A stretch of 64,000 nucleotides of DNA, from assembly GCF_034387475.1 (NCBI RefSeq), contig NZ_JAXCIL010000003.1, forward strand, positions 1-64,000, given 5' to 3'. Made by a program: the position numbers and the translations under genes. The notes beneath the pieces were generated by a model. It was not told the DNA's origin and ran no database searches. It saw nothing but the letters and a program-made list of their open reading frames with translations. Shown piece after piece: positions 58,248-64,000 of this stretch; positions within the stretch are counted from its first letter, which is position 1, and each line of letters begins with the position of its first letter. Origin of the DNA: Pseudomonas sp. Teo4. Lineage in GTDB: Bacteria; Pseudomonadota; Gammaproteobacteria; Pseudomonadales; Pseudomonadaceae.

Positions 58248-60227
58248 ATGAAGCTGTCCGACTACAAGAAGTCACCGAAAGAGTTCATTCAGGGGGTCCG
58301 TTCTGACGGGTTCCGGGTGGGCTTGTCCACGGCTTTCGCTCCTTGGATTAGCGCCTTTTTCCGTGAGAAGCATGGTGGTACCTGGTTTGGCCAGGGCCGT
58401 ATGTGGGCCTTCGACCGCTCGAAAATCAATGGCGCATTCGCGGCGAGTTTGGCCGAAAACCTGCCATCCGGAATCCTCTACGATGTCGGGCAGTTTGCGC
58501 AAAAGCTTCGCATCGCCCTGGCGTCTCCCGATCCGGACCTGTTCGCGCCCTTCCTGGATGTCCAGATCTTCCCTGTTGAGGGCGGAGACTTCGTTTGCCT
58601 ATCGCGGTTTGATCCTCTCCTAGTTAGCACGTTGCAGGGCCTGCAGGGCACCTTCCTGCGTAATCGAAATGCCTGGCGGGTGAAGGTTGCCCTGCCGCGA
58701 TTGCTTGAGGTGCTGGAGACGCAGGCTGGAATCCGTCGAGAACACATCTTCCTCAGCGATACCGAAATCGTTCTGGAGCAGCATGCTTCGATGGGTGAGG
58801 GAGACCGACCAGGTGTTCAGGTGGGCGGTATGGTCCCTGAGCGAGTCGGCGCTGGGGATGCGGAAGGCGAGAACGCGATGTTGAGCGTGATCGCAAAACC
58901 GATGAAGGAGCTTTGGATCAACGAGGCGGATTTGGCGAAGGCTGTCCAGGCATATGGGCTGCATGGTGAGTATGCCTACCAGGAAGTGGGCGTTCGTCAT
59001 CTCCTAAGGTACTCAAGCTGTCTGCTGGCCGATGATATGGGGCTCGGGAAGAGCCGCCAGGCTGTCGTCGCTGCGAGCTTGGTCACGGGGCCGGGTGCAG
59101 TGCTGGTGGTCTGCCCAGCCAGCCTGCGGATCAACTGGGAGCGGGAGATCCATATAATCCAGCCCGACGCGAAGGTTGTGATTTGCGGCGATGGCGAGGC
59201 CTGGTCGCAGGCTGACTGGCTGATCGTGAACTACGAGAGGTTGGGCGCCGTCGTTCAGGCCATGAGCGACGGCGATGTGCGCTTCCGAGTGATGCTGTGC
59301 GATGAGGCTCACTATCTCAAGGAGCCCGACTCCACCCGTACCCGAAATGCCTTCCTGCTCTCGAAGCATATCGAGCGCCGGTTCCTTCTGACTGCGACTC
59401 CGGTGCTGAACCGGGAGAGCGAGCTGCATAACCTGCTGCGGCTCTCCGGTCACCCAATCGGAGCCATTCCGCTTAGCGATTTTCTGTCGGACTTTGCCGG
59501 CTCTCCAGAGCTCAGGAAGGCATTGAGCGAGCGCGTTTCCGAATGGATGTTGCGCCGGCGTAAAGATGTACTGGCTTCGTTGAAGGGCAAACGTCACGAA
59601 TTTAAGTATGTAGATCTAGCGACTGGCGAGCGTGATCAGTACCTAGCAGCGGTCTCCGACAACACGCAGACCGCCATCGTCAAAATCGGAAAGATCCGTC
59701 AGCTACTGGAGCGTCTAAAGGCTTCGTGGCTGATCGATACGATCACATCATTGGGTGACGACGACAAGTCGATCATCTTCTGCGAGTACACCGAGTCTGT
59801 GGCCTACCTGGCCGACGAGTTCGCCAAGGCCGGGATCCAGACGGTGACCTTCACCGGATCTAATTCTGGAACAAGAAAGCAAAAAGCGATCGACACCTTC
59901 ATGTCGGATCCGGCGGTCAAGGTGTTCATCGGCACGACCAAAGCAGCCGGTGTAGGCCTGAACCTGGTCGCTGCCAACTACGTGTTCTTCGCGTCGCTAC
60001 CGTGGACTGCTGCGGCGAAGCGACAGGCCGAAGATCGCGCCTACCGAAACGGCCAAAAAAGAGCCGTCACCGTCTTGATGCCCGTGATCTCCGGGACGAT
60101 CGACGAGCAGGTCGTACTACTGCTGCAGCACAAGGAAAGCATTGAGCAGGATCTGCTCGATGACTCTGTTCAGGATCCCGGCCTCGTCGAAGAGCAGATG
60201 GCCGCCAAGCTTTTTAACGCAGCGTGA
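58248..60227 (+). CDS. SNF2-family helicase (SMARCAL1/HARP-like)
   Basis: A 659-residue superfamily 2 ATPase. The first about 220 residues carry two similar segments (GTWFGQGRMWAFDRSKINGA and GTFLRNRNAWRVKVALPRLL) like HARP-type annealing domains. Motif I DDMGLGKS (about 260-267), motif Ia VVCPASL, motif II DEAH (about 350-353), motif III LTATPVLNR, motif V GTTKAAGVGLNL and motif VI QAEDRAYRNGQK (about 593-604). HARP proteins rewind single strands or remodel forks, which fits recovery of transferred strands. Confidence 0.88.
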   Translation: MKLSDYKKSPKEFIQGVRSDGFRVGLSTAFAPWISAFFREKHGGTWFGQGRMWAFDRSKINGAFAASLAENLPSGILYDVGQFAQKLRIALASPDPDLFAPFLDVQIFPVEGGDFVCLSRFDPLLVSTLQGLQGTFLRNRNAWRVKVALPRLLEVLETQAGIRREHIFLSDTEIVLEQHASMGEGDRPGVQVGGMVPERVGAGDAEGENAMLSVIAKPMKELWINEADLAKAVQAYGLHGEYAYQEVGVRHLLRYSSCLLADDMGLGKSRQAVVAASLVTGPGAVLVVCPASLRINWEREIHIIQPDAKVVICGDGEAWSQADWLIVNYERLGAVVQAMSDGDVRFRVMLCDEAHYLKEPDSTRTRNAFLLSKHIERRFLLTATPVLNRESELHNLLRLSGHPIGAIPLSDFLSDFAGSPELRKALSERVSEWMLRRRKDVLASLKGKRHEFKYVDLATGERDQYLAAVSDNTQTAIVKIGKIRQLLERLKASWLIDTITSLGDDDKSIIFCEYTESVAYLADEFAKAGIQTVTFTGSNSGTRKQKAIDTFMSDPAVKVFIGTTKAAGVGLNLVAANYVFFASLPWTAAAKRQAEDRAYRNGQKRAVTVLMPVISGTIDEQVVLLLQHKESIEQDLLDDSVQDPGLVEEQMAAKLFNAA

Positions 60228-60240
60228 GTGGAGGGGAGTC

Positions 60241-60954
60241 ATGTCGTTATCGTTGATGCGCTTCATGGTGAAAGCAGATGCCAAGCTGGGCTTTGTTCCC
60301 TACGACACGCTGCTCAACAAGAAGCTGGAAGTGAGCTACCGGAGTATCGAGGCGGCCTTTCGGCGCTGCGACTCACTCAACCAGGTGTCAGCTGGGGGCA
60401 CGGCCCGTGCCCAACAGGCGCAACCCTCTGTCGACGGCAAGGCACCGGCGACCAGGTTGCTCAATGTATACAACCGCATTCACGAGCTCTACAGCCGGAT
60501 CTGCACGTCGGTCGACGGGCTCTCGGTTTTCCGGGCTCATAGGAGCGAGTACGACGGGCTCTTGAACGAGTATGTCCAGCTCGCGGCCGCGCAGGTCGTC
60601 AACCGAGCTAATCCGTCGCCCTACTGGGGGCATGATCGCTTCACTGTCTCGGGCGAAGGGTTCTCGATGGTTTGCTCGGCGAATAGTGGTGACGTCCTGG
60701 AAGTGAGCATTCAAGGCATCGTCAAGGACGCCGCGGCGGAAACGTTGCGTTCGATCGAGCGCGTCGATATTCGCGAGCTGGCCGAGTGGTTCCACTCTGT
60801 CAGCGACCGCAATTTCGAGCTGGCTGGCCGGACGCTTGATATTCGCGCCGTCGGGTATTGGCCGCGAGGCGGTGGAGACCGGGTTTCCCCTGACGAGGAC
60901 TTCCGCGAGGACGCGCTGCAGCGCCAGGTCGGGCGCCCCGCTCTTCGGATGTGA
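60241..60954 (+). CDS. Unknown protein, 237 residues
   Basis: Start at 60241 after GGAGGGGAG; the frame upstream belongs to the helicase gene overlap. Helical first half, beta-rich second half with YWGHDRFTVSGEGFSMVCSA. Not recognised. A 31-bp palindrome lies 17 bp after its stop. Confidence 0.62.
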   Translation: MSLSLMRFMVKADAKLGFVPYDTLLNKKLEVSYRSIEAAFRRCDSLNQVSAGGTARAQQAQPSVDGKAPATRLLNVYNRIHELYSRICTSVDGLSVFRAHRSEYDGLLNEYVQLAAAQVVNRANPSPYWGHDRFTVSGEGFSMVCSANSGDVLEVSIQGIVKDAAAETLRSIERVDIRELAEWFHSVSDRNFELAGRTLDIRAVGYWPRGGGDRVSPDEDFREDALQRQVGRPALRM

Positions 60955-60970
60955 GGGTTGACCAGGTGAT

Positions 60971-61001
60971 AACCAAGTAATAACATTGTTATTACTTGGT
61001 T
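60971..61001. promoter_or_regulatory. Perfect 31-bp palindrome
   Basis: 15-bp arms AACCAAGTAATAACA and TGTTATTACTTGGTT around one T, 18 bp before a GTG start. AT-rich and without a T-run, so more like a repressor operator than a terminator. Confidence 0.65.
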
Positions 61002-61019
61002 AAGCCTTCGGAGGCTGTC

Positions 61020-61364
61020 GTGGTCGGAAAGTCAGTTCAAGCGACCATGCTTGTACCCCGCTCGAACGGGCGCGGGCTCATCTTCAGTGAAGTTCGCGTG
61101 GTTCGCGCATTCGACTACCCGATAGCAGGGCGGTCGTTCCGTTTCGCCATTCATCCCCCTGTTGCGCCTCTGGAGCACGTCGCCTACGTCATTTCCGAGT
61201 TCAAGACAGGTCGGCAGTGCGGCCTGCTGCACATGAAAGCGAAGCGCCGCTTGATCTCCGCTGCTGAGCGACATCTCGCGGAGGTTGTTCGCGTTCAGGG
61301 TGAAACCGAGCTCGTGCGGTTGATCGAGCAGACCCAGGCCGAGGGCACGTTGAATGACTACTGA
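61020..61364 (+). CDS. Unknown protein, 114 residues
   Basis: Start GTG at 61020 after GGAGG; earlier in-frame TTG at 60996 is within the palindrome. Basic, beta-rich first half with VRAFDYPIAGRSFRFAIHPP and a helical end. Overlaps the next gene by 11 bp. Function unknown. Confidence 0.58.
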   Translation: MVGKSVQATMLVPRSNGRGLIFSEVRVVRAFDYPIAGRSFRFAIHPPVAPLEHVAYVISEFKTGRQCGLLHMKAKRRLISAAERHLAEVVRVQGETELVRLIEQTQAEGTLNDY

Positions 61365-61524
61365 GCAGCCCGCTGCAGGCGCTGCCTGGCAGCTGGGCAA
61401 CCAGGCGTTTCGTGACGGAAAGAATCTGGACGATAACCCGTATCCGGCTGGAACAAAGTTGGCGGAAGAGTGGCAGGCCGGCTTTAACCGTGCCTGTGAA
61501 GATGAGCTGAGGGGGTGCCCATGA
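61354..61524 (+). CDS. Rmf/CrpP-like small protein, 56 residues
   Basis: The pattern G-x2-A-x3-G then DNPYPAGTKLAEEWQAGF matches the ribosome modulation factor family and the related plasmid protein CrpP: a conserved NPYP turn followed by W-x2-GF. RMF dimerises ribosomes in stationary phase; CrpP was reported to affect ciprofloxacin. Which applies here cannot be told. Overlaps both neighbours (11 bp and 4 bp, ATGA). Confidence 0.7.
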   Translation: MTTEQPAAGAAWQLGNQAFRDGKNLDDNPYPAGTKLAEEWQAGFNRACEDELRGCP

Positions 61525-62018
61525 TTGCTGAGTGTATCGGTTGCGGGTGCACTGATATGTGCGCCTGCGTTTCAGAGGATGGGCCCTGTTACTGGCTGCG
61601 GGTGGATTACAGCCGTGGCGAGGGCGTCTGCAGTTGTTGCTCCGAGCGGGTGGCCGAATGGGACGCCGAGATCGGACGCAAATCGATCGACGACCAGTTC
61701 ATTGAGCTGATGGACGCTCTCGATGGGTACGATAGCCCGGAAGCGATCAGTCAACGGCTTGCTGAGCTCCAAGGCCCGATCAGGGAACTCGCGGCGGCTT
61801 GCCGGCAGACGGTGCTATTCAACCGAGCTCAAGTCGAGTTCCAGTCGACCAAAACCGACATCGAGCTGCGGCCGATGGAGGGAGGTAGCCTCTTCGCCGT
61901 TTGGTATCTGCTGATGGATCGCATTGCACGGTCTCCGACCAAGTTCCACATGCGGAGCTCGGTGAGGATCCTGCTTCCACTTGTCGCGGATTTTCTGCCG
62001 GAGGACCCGAATGCCTGA
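61521..62018 (+). CDS. Cysteine-rich N-terminus unknown protein, 165 residues
   Basis: The first 45 residues contain eight cysteines (ECIGCGCTDMCACV and VCSCCSE), able to bind two zinc ions; the rest is helical. Similar cysteine-rich heads occur in small phage and plasmid zinc proteins. Start ATG overlaps the Rmf-like stop. Confidence 0.62.
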   Translation: MIAECIGCGCTDMCACVSEDGPCYWLRVDYSRGEGVCSCCSERVAEWDAEIGRKSIDDQFIELMDALDGYDSPEAISQRLAELQGPIRELAAACRQTVLFNRAQVEFQSTKTDIELRPMEGGSLFAVWYLLMDRIARSPTKFHMRSSVRILLPLVADFLPEDPNA

Positions 62019-62187
62019 TTGTGAGCGAGTGCTTCGAGATCTGGAGCTTGACCTTGCGGAAACGGTTGAGCGCCGAGCGTTCATTCGCGGGCGGCATGCC
62101 GGCGAAGACCGAGCGAGGTGGCAGGTCCTGATCTGCGTTGTTGTTGGCGTGATCCTGTATGTCGGATGGCGTATTCTTTCGAGCTAA
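62011..62187 (+). CDS. Single-pass membrane microprotein, 58 residues
   Basis: Charged helical N-terminus (MPDCERVLRDLELDLAETVE) and one membrane helix near the C-terminus (VLICVVVGVILYVGWRIL). Overlaps the previous gene by 8 bp. Function unknown. Confidence 0.55.
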   Translation: MPDCERVLRDLELDLAETVERRAFIRGRHAGEDRARWQVLICVVVGVILYVGWRILSS

Positions 62188-62204
62188 TGAGGAGTTCCTG
62201 AACA

Positions 62205-63551
62205 ATGGAAAGACAGCTCAATGTGCCTCCGCACTCGATTGAGGCCGAACAAGGCGTCCTTGGTGGTCTGCTGCTGGATAACAAGGCCTGGGATCTGGTC
62301 GCGGATAAAGTCCACCCGGAGGATTTTTACCGGAACGATCATCGCCAGATCTTCGAAGCGATTTTGGAGTTGGCGGACCGTAGCGAACCGTTCGACATCG
62401 TGACGGTGTGTGAGGTGTTGGAAGGGCGGTCTGGCTGGGGAGGCCTGGCCTACGTGGCCGAGCTCGCCAAAAATACTCCCTCGGTCGCGAACATCGTTCA
62501 CTACGCCAAGATCGTTTCTGAGCGAGCCCATCTGCGCCGCTTGATCTCCATCGGCTTCGAGATGAGCCGGCAGGCCTACGAGCCTGGGGCCGACGTAGCC
62601 TTGGTTCATGAAGAAGCGGAGCGCGCCCTGTTCGGTCTCAGCCAGGATGAACGCGACCAGGACTTTGCCGACATGGGCGAAGTCCTGAGCGCCGTCATCG
62701 ACGAGATCGATAGCAACTTCAACTCCGAAACGGAGGTGACGGGTGTTCCTACTGGCCTGCCCGATCTGGATGCAATGACTGGCGGCCTGCAGCCTGCAGA
62801 TCTGATCATCGTCGCGGCGCGTCCCTCGATGGGCAAGACGTCCCTGGTGATGAACTGGGCCAAGCCGATCCTTGACGCTTCTCCCGGGAAGTCGATCCAG
62901 ATCTACAGCATGGAAATGCCGGCAAGGGCGTTGCAGTTCCGATTCCTCGCCCAGCTGGGGCGTATCGACCTGAAGGCGCTGCTGCGGGGCAAGCTTCAGG
63001 ATGAAGACTGGCCGAAGCTGACGGCAGCCGTTGGTGTCTTTCAGGGTATGCAGGACCGTTTGGCGATCGACGATTCCGCGAACCTTACGCCGACATCGCT
63101 ACGAGCGAAGGCTCGGCGTGGTGCCCGTAAGTACGGTCCGCCGGCGGCAATCATGGTTGATTACCTGCAGCTGATGCGCTGCCCAGGCTACGAGGGGAAC
63201 CGCACTCAGGAGGTCGCGGAGATCTCCCGGGCATTGAAGGGGTTGGCCAAAGAGTTCAATTGCCCCGTCATCGCGCTATCGCAGTTGTCCCGCCAGTGTG
63301 AGCAGCGGCCCAACAAGCGCCCTGTGAACGCAGACTTGCGGGAGTCCGGCGCGATCGAGCAGGACGCGGACATCATCATGTTCGTCTATCGAGACGAGGT
63401 CTACAACCCGGACACTGAGTACAAGGGGGTTGCCGAGTTGATCCTCGGCAAGCACCGGAACGGTGAAACCGGTACCGTGCGGACCGCGTTTATTGGCAAG
63501 GAAACTCGTTTTGTGCCGCTCTCGGCCGAGCAATTTCGGAACTTCGATTGA
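62205..63551 (+). CDS. dnaB: Replicative DNA helicase DnaB
   Basis: A 448-residue hexameric helicase. N-terminal domain (about 1-105; LNVPPHSIEAEQGVLGGLLLD is diagnostic), linker, then a RecA-like domain with Walker A ARPSMGKTS (about 205-213), Walker B IMVDYLQLM (about 318-326) and ALSQLSRQCE with the arginine region LRESGAIEQDADII. Length and motifs match chromosomal DnaB, so the plasmid may load its own helicase at oriV. The next gene overlaps its stop. Confidence 0.95.
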   Translation: MERQLNVPPHSIEAEQGVLGGLLLDNKAWDLVADKVHPEDFYRNDHRQIFEAILELADRSEPFDIVTVCEVLEGRSGWGGLAYVAELAKNTPSVANIVHYAKIVSERAHLRRLISIGFEMSRQAYEPGADVALVHEEAERALFGLSQDERDQDFADMGEVLSAVIDEIDSNFNSETEVTGVPTGLPDLDAMTGGLQPADLIIVAARPSMGKTSLVMNWAKPILDASPGKSIQIYSMEMPARALQFRFLAQLGRIDLKALLRGKLQDEDWPKLTAAVGVFQGMQDRLAIDDSANLTPTSLRAKARRGARKYGPPAAIMVDYLQLMRCPGYEGNRTQEVAEISRALKGLAKEFNCPVIALSQLSRQCEQRPNKRPVNADLRESGAIEQDADIIMFVYRDEVYNPDTEYKGVAELILGKHRNGETGTVRTAFIGKETRFVPLSAEQFRNFD

Positions 63552-64000
63552 TGAGCTGCTGGGAACAGAGTTGCCGCGTGCAGAAAGTGATGCAGCGGGA
63601 TCGCCTGGGGTGCGGGGTGGCCTGTGCAGCGATGGTTTCCGGCAAACCATACGGTGTCGTGCGACAGCTGTTCGTCGACAATGGCATAGGTGCTCGCAAG
63701 AAGCGGCCCCTCGCCACCAATTTCTCAGAGATGCAGTACGCTCTGGCGCTCCTCGGGATCGAGTCTGAGCTGAAGCGCTGGAGCACCTGGGATGCAGTGG
63801 AAGGCCTTGGCATCGTGGCTGTAAACAACGGCCAGGGCACTGCCAGCCGGAACTGGCATTGGGTCGTGGCTGAGCGACACACGAGTTTCGGTGTTGTCCT
63901 CCATGATCCGGATTTCGATCTGCCGAGCTTCAGTTCGGCGCCGCCTGGCGTGCATTGCCATCCCTTCTCTGAATACCAGGCCCGCAAGAGCTGGATTCGG
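63551..64000 (+). CDS. C39-like cysteine peptidase, 5' part
   Basis: The first 150 residues of a protein cut by the window end. The pattern matches C39/papain-like peptidases: Gln15, Cys21 in LGCGVACAAM, His103 in NWHWVV and Asp119 in HDPD. Such domains cleave leader peptides behind double glycine or act on other peptides. No transporter follows within the window. Its 1-bp overlap with dnaB shows translational coupling, an unexpected pairing. Confidence 0.72.
   Translation, partial: MSCWEQSCRVQKVMQRDRLGCGVACAAMVSGKPYGVVRQLFVDNGIGARKKRPLATNFSEMQYALALLGIESELKRWSTWDAVEGLGIVAVNNGQGTASRNWHWVVAERHTSFGVVLHDPDFDLPSFSSAPPGVHCHPFSEYQARKSWIR

Noticed and set aside
1..64000. Antibiotic or metal resistance genes, transposases, tRNA or rRNA genes
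   Set aside because: Looked for by motif and layout in all frames; none seen. This does not exclude them elsewhere on the plasmid.

Overview
The window is part of a large, GC-rich, self-transmissible plasmid, most likely from a Pseudomonas. This rests on four observations: an MvaT-type H-NS protein (a family typical of pseudomonads), a Rep_3-type initiator with a long iteron array, ParA/ParB, and a complete IncI-style conjugation core. The mix of thin type IV pilus, Dot/Icm-type transfer genes, ParAB and DnaB recalls the IncP-2-like Pseudomonas megaplasmids, but that is an inference from memory. No rRNA, tRNA, CRISPR array, insertion sequence or antibiotic-resistance cassette was recognised.

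Layout. 1-14.5 kb, minus strand: one tightly packed unit, dotD-dotC-dotB-icmT-parM-parR-pilL-N-O-P-Q-R-S-(PilT-like ATPase)-pilV. It encodes part of a type IVB secretion system, an actin-type partition pair and an IncI1-like thin pilus. pilV ends in a shufflon: two sfx-like recombination sites and one silent alternative C-terminal cassette lie at the left edge. 14.5-20.6 kb: an operator-rich gap, an integrase-like recombinase (+), an MvaT/H-NS homologue (-), and an eight-gene minus-strand unit led by a small HTH protein and a second ParB-like protein and including two exported proteins. 20.6-25.5 kb: parA-parB, repA (opposite strand) and the origin with 16 iterons. 25.5-36.8 kb, plus strand: the second half of the secretion system, dotI-dotH-dotG-icmG-icmC-like-icmD-like-icmJ-(unknown)-(unknown)-dotO. 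36.8-41 kb: an HNH protein, two related HTH regulators and small membrane or unknown proteins. 41-50 kb: a UvrD-type helicase, an abundant-looking 433-residue protein and a 1745-residue methyltransferase-helicase fusion resembling phage P1 DarB. 50-64 kb: topoisomerase III, a degenerate EAL protein, an exported HELQH metallopeptidase, many small unknown proteins, a SNF2 helicase, an Rmf/CrpP-like protein, DnaB and a C39-like peptidase cut by the window end.

Regulation is the most unusual part. Several dispersed sequence families tie the modules together: (i) a 20-bp bipartite promoter-like element GACTTTCRTT-N4-TATNNT, nine copies at constant spacing, seven of them correctly oriented in front of genes (dotD, the HTH/ParB operon, repA, a small ORF by oriV, the HNH gene, two helicases); (ii) eight TAGGTCAC-type palindromes near dotD/int, parA and oriV; (iii) six ParB-box candidates TTTTCACSGTGAAAA, two inside parB itself and one 34 kb away; (iv) RepA iterons at oriV, next to parB, and in a remote cluster at 56.8 kb beside the distant ParB box. 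This suggests that replication, partition and transfer share regulators and that origin proteins also act at a distal site.

All functional calls come from reading the sequence and recalling family motifs; no database search was possible.
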